46,574 bases of DNA, taken from positions 1 to 46,574 of the forward strand of contig JAUVVA010000017.1 in the NCBI GenBank assembly GCA_030604905.1, read 5' to 3'. A program made the translations under genes and the position numbers. The notes beneath the pieces were generated by a model, which ran no database searches, was not told where the DNA came from, and saw nothing but the letters and a program-made list of their open reading frames with translations. Below are positions 15,720 to 23,015 of the stretch, piece after piece. Every line of letters starts with the position of its first letter. Position 1 is the stretch's first letter. The DNA is from Verrucomicrobiota bacterium (GTDB lineage Bacteria; Verrucomicrobiota; Verrucomicrobiia; Opitutales; Opitutaceae).

Positions 15720-17252
15720 CTACCGGGTGTGCCGACGCGTGCCGGAGACGATCTCGACCAAGCGGCCCACGGCGGCCTTGAGCTCCACCGATTGCGCGCT
15801 CAGCTCCTCGGCCGCGGCGGCGGATTCCTCGGCGGCGGACGCGTTGGATTGGGTGACGGCGTCGAGTTTGCCGACCGACTGGTTCACTTGGGTGACGCCC
15901 TGGCTCTGCTGCTGCGAGCCGGCGGCGATCTCGCGCACCAGGCCGTTCATCCGGCGGGCCTTGGCCGCGATCTCGTCGAGGCTGGTGGAGACCTTTCCGC
16001 TGACCAGCACCCCGTGTTCGCTTTTTCGGATGGAGTCGGTGATGCGGTCGGCGGTCTCTTTGGCGGCGGTTGCCGAGCGCTGGGCGAGCGAGCGCACCTC
16101 ATCGGCCACGACCGCGAAGCCGGCTCCGGCCTCGCCGGCCCGGGCCGCCTCGACCGCGGCGTTGAGCGCGAGGATGTTGGTCTGAAAGGCGATCTCGTCG
16201 ATGGTCTTGATGATTTTGGAGATGTTGTCGGAGGCGGCCTTGATCTCGTCCATGGCGCGCACCATCTCGCGCATGTCGGCGGTGCCCGAGTCGGCGGCGG
16301 CGCTGGTCTCGACGGCGAGGGATTCGGCGGAGTTGGCGTGCGCGGAGTTTTGCCGGGTCATGCCGGCGATCTCCTCGAGCGCGGCGCTTGTTTCCTCCAG
16401 CGAGGCGGCTTGTTCGCTGGCGCCCTTGGCGAGTCGTTGCGAGGCATCGGAAATCTCGCGGGCGGCGGATTCTTCCTGGGTGCTGGCGGCGTCGATCACC
16501 GAGATGGAGCCCTCCAAGGGACGAATGATGCTGCGGCGGGCAAACCACATGGCGCACGCGCCGATGATCACGGCGACGGGCACCACCCAGAGCACGGTCT
16601 CGACGAGGCCGGCGCGGGCGACCGCATCCACCTTGGCGAGCGGAGCGCGCAGCACAAAGGCGCCATGCACCTCGCCCTCGCGCCAGTTTTCCATGCGAAA
16701 GCCGAGCACGTCCTTGCCGTCGCCGGTCGGGCTGCGGGCGGGATCGCCGTGGCAGGAAAGGCAGTCGGCGGTCAGGCGAATGGGGCGGGCGAGGATGATC
16801 TGGTTGGCTTGGGGATCGACCGCGAAATACTCGGGCACATCGCCCTTCTCGAGGAGCGCGAGGATGCGCGCCTCGGCCGGGGTGGGGAGGTTCTTTTCGT
16901 TGCGCGCGTTGTTTTTGGGCACGCGGAATTCCCATCCGTTGTCGTCGGCCACCTGCTGGATCGCGTTCCACGCGGCGACGACCGGGATGGTCTGGTAGAG
17001 CGTGGAGCCGCGGAGGTCGCCGCTGCGGCGGTAGTCGGCGAGGAGCTTTTCCCGATCGAAGGCGCCGTTGATGTTGAGGTGGGAGATGGTGCCGCGGACG
17101 TTCTCCGCCTCGACGATGGCCGCTCGCATCGTTTCGCGCGTGAGGTCGATGCCTTGGTCGCGAATGACGCGACTCTGCACGAGGAGGCTGGCGATTACGC
17201 TGACGGCGATGGCGCTGAGCGCGATGGCGACGATTTTGTTGCCCAGTTTCAT
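15720..17252 (-). CDS. methyl-accepting chemotaxis protein with c-type heme sensor domain (DUF3365-like)
   Basis: This 510-residue receptor should span the inner membrane with its sensor outside. Helix 1 is at about residues 6-25. The periplasmic domain (26-216) resembles DUF3365/Tll0287 sensors and carries a heme-c attachment motif CLSCH at 164-168. Helix 2 is at about 217-237. The signalling part contains the conserved tip [26 protein letters not shown] and long heptad helices. I do not see a full HAMP domain, and the C-terminus lacks the CheR/CheB tether pentapeptide. It probably senses redox state or gas through heme. The start is ATG 17250-17252, giving a clean MKLGNK leader. No che genes are in the window. 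A 16-bp palindrome lies 54 bp upstream. Confidence 0.93.
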   Translation of the reverse strand: MKLGNKIVAIALSAIAVSVIASLLVQSRVIRDQGIDLTRETMRAAIVEAENVRGTISHLNINGAFDREKLLADYRRSGDLRGSTLYQTIPVVAAWNAIQQVADDNGWEFRVPKNNARNEKNLPTPAEARILALLEKGDVPEYFAVDPQANQIILARPIRLTADCLSCHGDPARSPTGDGKDVLGFRMENWREGEVHGAFVLRAPLAKVDAVARAGLVETVLWVVPVAVIIGACAMWFARRSIIRPLEGSISVIDAASTQEESAAREISDASQRLAKGASEQAASLEETSAALEEIAGMTRQNSAHANSAESLAVETSAAADSGTADMREMVRAMDEIKAASDNISKIIKTIDEIAFQTNILALNAAVEAARAGEAGAGFAVVADEVRSLAQRSATAAKETADRITDSIRKSEHGVLVSGKVSTSLDEIAAKARRMNGLVREIAAGSQQQSQGVTQVNQSVGKLDAVTQSNASAAEESAAAAEELSAQSVELKAAVGRLVEIVSGTRRHTR

Positions 17253-17305
17253 GGTGCTCGGGGAGGGGTGCACCCGTCCAATCGACACCGAGCAGAGAAA
17301 CTGAA

Positions 17306-17321
17306 GCGCCTGATCAGGCGC
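17306..17321. promoter_or_regulatory. 16-bp perfect palindrome upstream of the chemotaxis receptor gene
   Basis: GCGCCTGATCAGGCGC is fully self-complementary and lies 54 bp upstream of the receptor start. It could be an operator or just a hairpin in the leader. Confidence 0.4.
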
Positions 17322-17485
17322 GTGAATGGGAGCGCGGTCGCCGTCGCGTCGGCGCGTCGAGCGTGTGCGCCCTCGGAGCGAGGGCGAGGTTCAGCCATGC
17401 ACGGGCCGCAGTCGCGCCCGGAGGGTCACGCCCGGGGAGCACCGCGCGTCGGAGGCGACCCGCGGTGTGCCGGGAGTCGTCGCGA

Positions 17486-17869
17486 TCAGGCCGCGGCGGC
17501 GAGCGCGGCGCGCTTCGGGATGCGGAGGCTGAGCACGCCGTCGGTGAGCTCGGCGCTCAGCGACGCGTAGTCCAGATCGCGGCCGAGGCGCAGGCGCAGC
17601 TCGTAGTCGCGCTGGGCGTGCTCGAGGTGCGCGGCGGAAAAGTTCACCCGGACAAAGTGCGTCTTGCGGCCGAGGACGATGAGGTCGGGGCCGCGGACGA
17701 TGATCTCCACTCCGGCCGCTTCGACCCCGGGGAGAAACACGGTGAGGTCGATCGCGTCGCGGTGCTGCTGGCAATCGTAGTGCGGGCTGCGCGTCTCGCC
17801 GGAGAGGGCGGGGGCCGTGCGGCCCGGGCGACGATTGCTGGTCAGCGTGGGCGGGAGGATCGTGTTCAT
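17486..17869 (-). CDS. Hsp20/alpha-crystallin family small heat-shock protein
   Basis: This 127-residue protein is a small heat-shock-type holdase, which binds unfolding proteins without ATP in the cytosol. The N-terminal 30 residues are variable. The alpha-crystallin domain runs from about 35 to 118 with AIDLTVFLPGVEAAGVEIIVRGPDLIVLGRK, then YELRLRLGRDLDYASLSAELTDGVLSLRIPKR, which includes the A-x-x-x-D-G-V-L signature. The C-terminal tail is a short poly-Ala and lacks the usual I-x-I anchor, so oligomer assembly may differ. It is a single-gene unit, with a 549-bp gap upstream. Confidence 0.88.
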   Translation of the reverse strand: MNTILPPTLTSNRRPGRTAPALSGETRSPHYDCQQHRDAIDLTVFLPGVEAAGVEIIVRGPDLIVLGRKTHFVRVNFSAAHLEHAQRDYELRLRLGRDLDYASLSAELTDGVLSLRIPKRAALAAAA

Positions 17870-18418
17870 GTGGACGGAAAAAAAAGAATGGGTTGAAGCC
17901 GGGGCGGGTTTTTGAGGTGGGGGAACGCCTTCGATGGGCGGAAAGGCAGAGCCGTCTGGTCTGCGCGGGAGGGGTCCACGAAAGCCCCAAACGGGGGGCT
18001 CGGTGGAGGCCGCCGGGAGCGAGAGTCTTGTCTCAGGGAGCGGTGCGCTTTTGGGTTGGCGCGCGGCTCAGACTCGTCGGCCCGAAGCGGCCGGCTGGTG
18101 TTTTTGACACCAGTAATGGCTGCATTGGCGGCCTTGCTGCATCATGCCGGCGGCTCGCTGGGCCATCTTCGAGGAAGAGGCGCCGGCGCTGCGGGAAGCG
18201 ATGATGGAGGAGGACGTCATTCGGTGATGGGCTGTAGCATGCACAACGCAGACCGCGTGCCAAGTCGGAGGTTCATTTTTCCGGGTTAAGAAACGGTGTC
18301 GGACCCGAGGCGAACGTGTGGCGGGCGCCGCCGCGCGACCGCCAAGCCGCGGGGGCGGACGGCGAGCCCACTTCCGCGTTGGACAAGGCGGCGCGGCTGT
18401 CTCTCCGTGGTGGGCTCC
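17870..18418. other. 549-bp gap between Hsp20 and hslO, divergent promoters
   Basis: Both flanking genes are transcribed away from here, so it should hold two promoters. A 7-bp hairpin CTGGTGT-TTTTG-ACACCAG lies at 18095-18113. Short frames on both strands (for example a Cys/His-containing minus frame at 18068-18223) have no family match that I recognise. I call no gene. Confidence 0.55.
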
Positions 18419-19246
18419 ATGTCCGAATCCACCCCAGTCGATCTCGCCGAGCCGGGCCTCGAGGTCCGCACCTTCTTCGTGCGCGGGCGCAACGTGCTCA
18501 TCGCCCGCGCCAACCTCTCCGAACTCTACGTCGATTACTACCTGCACCTCGGCAAACACGGCGTGAAGCCGGCCGAGGGGCACGACACGCTCTTCAAGCG
18601 TGCGCTCGCCGCCTTCGTGCTGCACTGCGCCTCGCGCCCGTGGAACGAGATGACCGCGTGGACCATCAACCTGCGCGAGCCGCTGCTCAACCTGTTCCTC
18701 ACCGGCGACAACGAGACCGGCGCGATCACCGGCCGGATCTTCGACGAGAACGTGAAGGAGTTTCCCGAAAATCTGTTCTACTCCGACGTCGTGCGCGGGC
18801 GGCAGCCGAAGCGGCGCAGCGTGGTGCCCTTCACCGAGGCCGATCCGGTGGCGGGCATGGAAACCTTCTACGCGCGCAGCGAGCAGCGGCCGGTGCGCTT
18901 TTTCGCGCTGGCCGAGGAGGAGTTTGCCCTCGTGTGCGAGCATCCCGATTGCGACCAGGCCTGGTTCGCCGCGCTCGACGCCGACACGGTGCGCGGGCTC
19001 GTGCCAGAGCGCGAGGGCGCGGCCGGCGCGACCGAGGCGGTGGCGCTGATGGAGAAGCGCGTCTACCGCTGGCACTGCGGGTGCAACCAGGACCGCATGC
19101 TCGAGGTGCTCGCGCCGGTGATGAAGACCGATCCGGAGGGGCTGTTTGGCGAATCGAGCGTGGTCACGATCCAGTGTCCGCGCTGCGCGGCGCGTCACGC
19201 GGTGACGCGCGAGGCGCTGGAGGCCTACCTGGCGGCGCATCCATGA
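18419..19246 (+). CDS. hslO: Hsp33-family redox-regulated chaperone
   Basis: Hsp33 is a cytosolic holdase switched on by oxidation of zinc-bound cysteines. This protein has 275 residues from ATG 18419. The C-terminal redox switch is complete: Cys220-x-Cys222 (WHCGC) and Cys253-x-x-Cys256 (IQCPRC), spaced within the family range. The N-terminal part reads VLIARANLSELYVDYYLHLG and LFLTGDNETGAITGRIFDENV, matching the divergent Verrucomicrobial Hsp33 type. An additional Cys pair, CEHPDC, lies at about 169-174 and is not part of the standard switch. The stop overlaps the pnuC start (ATGA at 19243-19246), so the two should be translationally coupled. Confidence 0.9.
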   Translation: MSESTPVDLAEPGLEVRTFFVRGRNVLIARANLSELYVDYYLHLGKHGVKPAEGHDTLFKRALAAFVLHCASRPWNEMTAWTINLREPLLNLFLTGDNETGAITGRIFDENVKEFPENLFYSDVVRGRQPKRRSVVPFTEADPVAGMETFYARSEQRPVRFFALAEEEFALVCEHPDCDQAWFAALDADTVRGLVPEREGAAGATEAVALMEKRVYRWHCGCNQDRMLEVLAPVMKTDPEGLFGESSVVTIQCPRCAARHAVTREALEAYLAAHP

Positions 19247-19980
19247 ACGAGGATCCTTCGCAAGGCGCCTCCATCTGGGCGCAGATCGTCGAGGGGGCGC
19301 TGGCCGCCAGTCCCGCGGAGCAGTTCGCCACCGTGCTCGGCATCGTCGGCGTCTGGCTGATGATCAAACGAAACCTCTGGGCCTTCCCGCTCGGGCTGGT
19401 GCAGGTCTCGATCTTCGGCTGGGTGTGTTTTCGCGCGGGGCTCTACTCCGAGACCGCGCTGCAGGTCATGTTTTTCGGCGGGCTCGCCTACGGCTGGTGG
19501 CACTGGACGCGCGGCGGCGCGGCCGGCGCGACCGCGAGCGGGGCGGCCGCCGAGGCGAACGCGGCCGCGGCGGGCGAGGGTGGGGCGGCCGGGCGCGGCG
19601 AGTTGCCGGTCTCGCTGCTCACCTGGCGGGCGCGCGCGGCCTGGGCGGCGGGTGCGCTGGCGCTGTGGGCGACCTGGGGCTCGCTGATGGTGCTGGTGGG
19701 CGCGAGCGCGGCCTGGGTGGACGCGTTTGTCTTCGCGGTCGGCGTGACCTCGCAGGTGCTGCAGGCGCGCAAGGTCCTGGAAAACTGGGTCGGCTGGCTG
19801 ATCTCCAACTGCGTGGCGGTGGGCCTGTTTTGGTCGCAGGAGTTTTATTGGTTCTCGGTGCTCTACCTGGTGTTCGCGTTCATGGCGCTCGCCGGCTGGC
19901 GGGAGTGGTGGCGGGCCTGGCGGGCGCAGGGCGCGGAGCTGCGCACGGCGAGCGGGGCGCGCGCGGGGGACTCCGCGTGA
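19243..19980 (+). CDS. pnuC: nicotinamide riboside transporter, PnuC family
   Basis: PnuC imports nicotinamide riboside across the inner membrane by facilitated diffusion. The 245-residue protein has about seven hydrophobic helices: LGIVGVWLMIKRN, FPLGLVQVSIFGWVCF, ETALQVMFFGGLAYGWWHW, then WVDAFVFAVGVTSQVL, ENWVGWLISNCVAVGLF and FYWFSVLYLVFAFMALAGW. The LENWVGWLISN segment is the family's substrate-site helix. A 30-residue Ala/Gly-rich insert sits in the loop after helix 3. It overlaps hslO at its start and the kinase gene at its stop (GTGA), and the kinase downstream fits trapping of the imported riboside. Confidence 0.94.
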   Translation: MNEDPSQGASIWAQIVEGALAASPAEQFATVLGIVGVWLMIKRNLWAFPLGLVQVSIFGWVCFRAGLYSETALQVMFFGGLAYGWWHWTRGGAAGATASGAAAEANAAAAGEGGAAGRGELPVSLLTWRARAAWAAGALALWATWGSLMVLVGASAAWVDAFVFAVGVTSQVLQARKVLENWVGWLISNCVAVGLFWSQEFYWFSVLYLVFAFMALAGWREWWRAWRAQGAELRTASGARAGDSA

Positions 19981-20540
19981 AGCCGCTGCGCGTGGTGCTC
20001 TTTGGCGCCGAGTCGACCGGCAAGTCGACCCTCGCCGAGCGGCTCGCGGACCGCTTTAGCGCGCCGTGGTCGGCGGAGTATGTGCGGGAGTTTTGGGACG
20101 CGCGCGGCGGCGTGATCACGGCGGCCGATCTCGACGCGATCGCGCGCGGCCAGGCGGCGGCGGAAGACGCGGCGCGCGCGGAGGCGGAGCGCCGCGGGGC
20201 GCGCGTGGTGTTTCACGACACCGATCTGCTCACCTGCACGATTTGGGACGACCTGTTGTTTCCGGGCGCCTGCCCGGAGTGGGTGCGCGAGGAGGCGGCG
20301 CGGCGGGCGCGGGCGACCGATCTTTTTTTGTTTTGCGACACCGACCTGCCCTGGGCCGCGGATCCGCAGCGCTGTTTTCCCGACGAGGCGGGGCGGGCGA
20401 TGTGTCGGAGGGTTTTTTTGGAGGCGCTGGAGCGGACCGGGGCGCGTTGGACGCGGGTCTGGGGCGTCGAGGCGGAGCGCGAGGCGCGGGCGGCGGCGGC
20501 GCTGGAGTTGTTGTTGAGCCGCTGCTCGGCGGGGCGTTAG
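19977..20540 (+). CDS. NadR-type ribosylnicotinamide kinase (kinase domain only)
   Basis: This 187-residue P-loop kinase should phosphorylate nicotinamide riboside to NMN, which traps the PnuC substrate in the cell. The Walker A is FGAESTGKST at residues 9-18, the form typical of the NadR kinase domain. YVREFWDARGG and HDTDLLTCTIWDDLLFPGACPEWV are further NadR-kinase signatures. The DNA-binding and NMN adenylyltransferase domains of full NadR are absent. Translation begins at GTG 19977, inside the pnuC stop. It ends an hslO-pnuC-kinase unit; the toxin-antitoxin pair begins 102 bp further on. Confidence 0.9.
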   Translation: MKPLRVVLFGAESTGKSTLAERLADRFSAPWSAEYVREFWDARGGVITAADLDAIARGQAAAEDAARAEAERRGARVVFHDTDLLTCTIWDDLLFPGACPEWVREEAARRARATDLFLFCDTDLPWAADPQRCFPDEAGRAMCRRVFLEALERTGARWTRVWGVEAEREARAAAALELLLSRCSAGR

Positions 20541-20642
20541 GTGGCGGCTCGGCGGTGCGGCGGATGGAGGAGCCGACCGGCGAAGCGCGCTCCATCGCGG
20601 CGCGCTTGCTTGCGGGGGCCGGGCGGCTAGAGTGGGACCGTT

Positions 20643-20840
20643 ATGAGCGCCACCGAGGTTATCGAGATGATCAAAAAGCTGTCGCCGGAGGAGCAGGCGC
20701 AGGTGCGGGAATTCGTGCGCCAAGCGGATGTTTGCGCCGGGGAAGAGAAGCCTCGCTACGCCGATCATGAAAAGGCCATGGCCGTGGCTCGCGGAGTTTT
20801 TGACCGTCACCCGGAGCTCTTCCGCAAGCTAGCCCAATAA
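20643..20840 (+). CDS. small antitoxin-like protein paired with a Doc-type toxin
   Basis: This 65-residue protein precedes a Doc-like toxin and ends in a 1-nt overlap with it (TAATG at 20838-20842), the classic antitoxin-first layout. The N-terminus (MSATEVIEMIKKLSPEEQAQVREFV) is a short helical segment like those found on small antitoxins of VapB or RelB type. The C-terminal half (EKAMAVARGVFDRHPELFRKLAQ) would wrap the toxin. It has no Phd family signature, so assignment rests on context. It should neutralise the toxin and may repress the operon. Confidence 0.75.
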   Translation: MSATEVIEMIKKLSPEEQAQVREFVRQADVCAGEEKPRYADHEKAMAVARGVFDRHPELFRKLAQ

Positions 20841-21226
20841 TGAGGGCGCCTCAATTTCTTGGTCAGGACTTGGTGCTGGCGATTCATCGCGAGTCCTTGT
20901 TGCGCCACGGGGGCATTGACGGCCTGCGCGATGAGGGCGGGTTCTTATCCGCACTGGCGGCCGCTGAGAACACCTACTTCTACGGCGGCGGCGATCTGCA
21001 TGACGTCGCGGCGAGCTACGCCTATCATCTGGCGGAGTCCCAGGCTTTTCTTGACGGCAACAAGCGGACGGCGGCAGGCACTGCGATGACCTTTTTGCTG
21101 TTCAACGGGTGCGTGGACCGAGGCGACGACCTCGCTCTTTACGATGCCATGATCGCCATCGCCCGGCGAGAGTTGGACAAAGCGGGGCTCGCCGAGCTGC
21201 TGCGCACGCAGTTCCCAAAGGCATGA
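20840..21226 (+). CDS. death-on-curing (Doc/Fic) family toxin, catalytic His position replaced
   Basis: Doc toxins are small Fic-fold proteins that phosphorylate EF-Tu. This one has 128 residues and shows QFLGQDLVLAIHRESLLRHGG at the N-terminus, GLRDEGGFLSAL, and the motif AFLDGNKRTA near residues 69-78. In the usual motif H-x-F-x-(D/N)-G-N-K-R the first residue is His; here it is Gln68. I believe a QAF form occurs in some Doc homologues but cannot check. The gene overlaps the antitoxin upstream and the tcdA start downstream (ATGA at 21223-21226). It is of normal length. Confidence 0.88.
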   Translation: MRAPQFLGQDLVLAIHRESLLRHGGIDGLRDEGGFLSALAAAENTYFYGGGDLHDVAASYAYHLAESQAFLDGNKRTAAGTAMTFLLFNGCVDRGDDLALYDAMIAIARRELDKAGLAELLRTQFPKA

Positions 21227-22050
21227 GCGGTCACGGGGCGGAGCAGGATCACGAGGCGCGCTTCGGCGGGCTGGGGCGGCTCTACGGCCGACCCGCCCTC
21301 GAGCGCCTGCGCGCGGCCCACGCCTGCGTGGTCGGGGTCGGCGGCGTGGGCTCCTGGGCGGCCGAGGCGCTGGCGCGCGCGGGGCTCGGCGCCATCACGC
21401 TGATTGATCTCGACGAGGTCTGCCTGAGCAACGTCAACCGCCAGCTCCACGCCCTCGACGGCCAGATCGGCCGCGCCAAGGTCGACGTAGTGGCGGAGCG
21501 ACTACGCCTGATCAACCCGGCCTGCCGGGTGGAGGCGGTGCAGGAGTTTTTCGTGGTCTCCAACGCCGCCCGGCTGCTCGCGCCCGCGCGGCCCTACGAC
21601 GTGGTGGTCGACGCGATCGACTCGGTCGCGCACAAGGCCCGGCTGCTCGCCGCCTGCGCGGAGCGCGCCATCCCGGTGGTGACGACCGGCGGCGCCGGCG
21701 GCAAACGCGACGGCACCCGCCTGCGCATCGGCGACCTTGGCGAATCCGGCGGCGACGATCTTCTCCGGCAGGTGCGCAAGACCCTGCGGCGCGAGCACGG
21801 CTTCGCCGGCGGCGAGGGTCACCGCTACGGCATCCGCGTGGTGTGGAGCACCGAGCCGGCGGTCTATCCGTGGGCCGACGGCAGCTGCGCGGCCGCGCCC
21901 GAGCCGGGCTCGAGCACGCGGCTGGATTGCTCGGCCGGCCTGGGCGCCGCCACCTGGGTGACGGGCGCCTTCGGCTTCGCCGCCGCGCAGGAGGCGGTGC
22001 GCCTCGTGGTCGAGGCGGATAATCCCCTCAAGGCCCGAACAGGCGGGTGA
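21223..22050 (+). CDS. tcdA: tRNA threonylcarbamoyladenosine dehydratase (E1-like)
   Basis: TcdA cyclises t6A37 of ANN-decoding tRNAs to ct6A with ATP. The 275-residue protein has the Rossmann loop VVGVGGVGSWAAEALARAG, then LIDLDEVCLSNVNRQLHAL, DVVVDAIDSVAHK, VVTTGGAGGKRDGTRL and, near the end, LDCSAGLGAATWVTGAFGF. These are the E1/MoeB-like ThiF fold with a TcdA C-terminus. The ATG overlaps the Doc stop. Its last 23 bp overlap the 3' end of tatD on the other strand. Being translationally joined to a toxin gene is odd for a tRNA modification enzyme. Confidence 0.93.
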   Translation: MSGHGAEQDHEARFGGLGRLYGRPALERLRAAHACVVGVGGVGSWAAEALARAGLGAITLIDLDEVCLSNVNRQLHALDGQIGRAKVDVVAERLRLINPACRVEAVQEFFVVSNAARLLAPARPYDVVVDAIDSVAHKARLLAACAERAIPVVTTGGAGGKRDGTRLRIGDLGESGGDDLLRQVRKTLRREHGFAGGEGHRYGIRVVWSTEPAVYPWADGSCAAAPEPGSSTRLDCSAGLGAATWVTGAFGFAAAQEAVRLVVEADNPLKARTGG

Positions 22051-22879
22051 AGTTTTCCGCCACGCGCCCGGCCAGTTCCCGGGCATCCTCGCCGCGGAGC
22101 GAGGCGAGGCCGGCGTAGGCGACCTCGATGTTGCCCGGGTGGTTGAGGATCGAGCCGTCGGGCGCGAGTGGCAGCTTGTGCGTGCGCCAGGCCTGGGGCG
22201 GCGGCATGGCGGGCGCGTCGGTCTCGCAGAGCAGGCGCTCCGCGGGGATCGAGCGATAGACGAGGCGCTGGCGCTTTTTGCGCGGCTCGAGGAAGGACGG
22301 GCTGAAGGAGAAATAGGCGCCCAGCTCGACCAGCTCCGGCACCGCCTCGGCCGGGCCGCCGTAGGCGTGGAGCAGAAAGCCGCGCGCCGGCCGCGGGTGG
22401 GCGCGGAGCAGGGGGAGCAGGTCGTCGAGCGCGCGCAGGCAGTGGATGGTCGCGGGGCGCTCGTATTTGGTCGCGAGCGCGAGCTGCGGAAGAAACGCCT
22501 CGACCTGCTCCTCCATCGAGGCGCGGCGTTGGCCGAGGAGGCGGGAGTCGTCGGCGCGGGCCTCGAGGAGCCAGCGGTCGAGGCCGATCTCGCCGACGCT
22601 CGCGCGCGGATCCGCCGCGAGGCGGGCCTCGAGGCGATCGAGCCAGTCGGCCGCCCGCTCCGAGCCGAGGTCCCACGGATGGAGACCGAAGGCGGGGCGC
22701 ACGAAGGGGTGGCGTCGAGCGAGCGCGTCCACCCGCTCCCAGTCCCCCGGGTGGGTGCCGTTGACCACCATGCACCCGCCGGCGCCGGCGCTGGCGGCCC
22801 AGCCCTCGGCGATGCGCTCCAGGTGGGGGGCGAGCGTCTCGTCGTGCAGGTGGTTGTGGGCGTCGTGCAGCGTGGTCAT
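22028..22879 (-). CDS. tatD: TatD-family metal-dependent hydrolase
   Basis: TatD proteins are Mg/Mn-dependent DNases with a TIM-barrel. This 283-residue protein starts at ATG 22877-22879. Metal ligands are visible: DAHNHLH near the N-terminus, VGEIGLD, ATIHCLRA, LHAYGG and the late CETDAP. The start just before DAHNHLH is typical. The protein is a TatD-like member rather than demonstrably the E. coli TatD orthologue. Its 3' end overlaps tcdA by 23 bp in convergent orientation. It is divergent from the PilT-like gene with 136 bp between. Confidence 0.9.
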   Translation of the reverse strand: MTTLHDAHNHLHDETLAPHLERIAEGWAASAGAGGCMVVNGTHPGDWERVDALARRHPFVRPAFGLHPWDLGSERAADWLDRLEARLAADPRASVGEIGLDRWLLEARADDSRLLGQRRASMEEQVEAFLPQLALATKYERPATIHCLRALDDLLPLLRAHPRPARGFLLHAYGGPAEAVPELVELGAYFSFSPSFLEPRKKRQRLVYRSIPAERLLCETDAPAMPPPQAWRTHKLPLAPDGSILNHPGNIEVAYAGLASLRGEDARELAGRVAENFTRLFGP

Positions 22880-23015
22880 GGGGGCGCGGGCATCTTGGCG
22901 CACTTACGGCGCCATGAAAAGCGGAGCCAACCCAATTCAAGATGGGGTAAATAAGACGCGCTTCTGGGGAAAAAGCGGGTTCCATCTCTTTCCACATCCG
23001 GCCGATGTAGCCGTG

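Noticed and set aside
18033..18263. Cys/His-containing small frames on the minus strand between Hsp20 and hslO
   Set aside because: Considered as a small metal-binding peptide, but Cys/His spacing matches no family and the region is a divergent promoter gap.
20643..21226. Phage or plasmid remnant around the Doc-like pair
   Set aside because: No integrase, phage gene or attachment repeat is near, and GC matches the neighbours.
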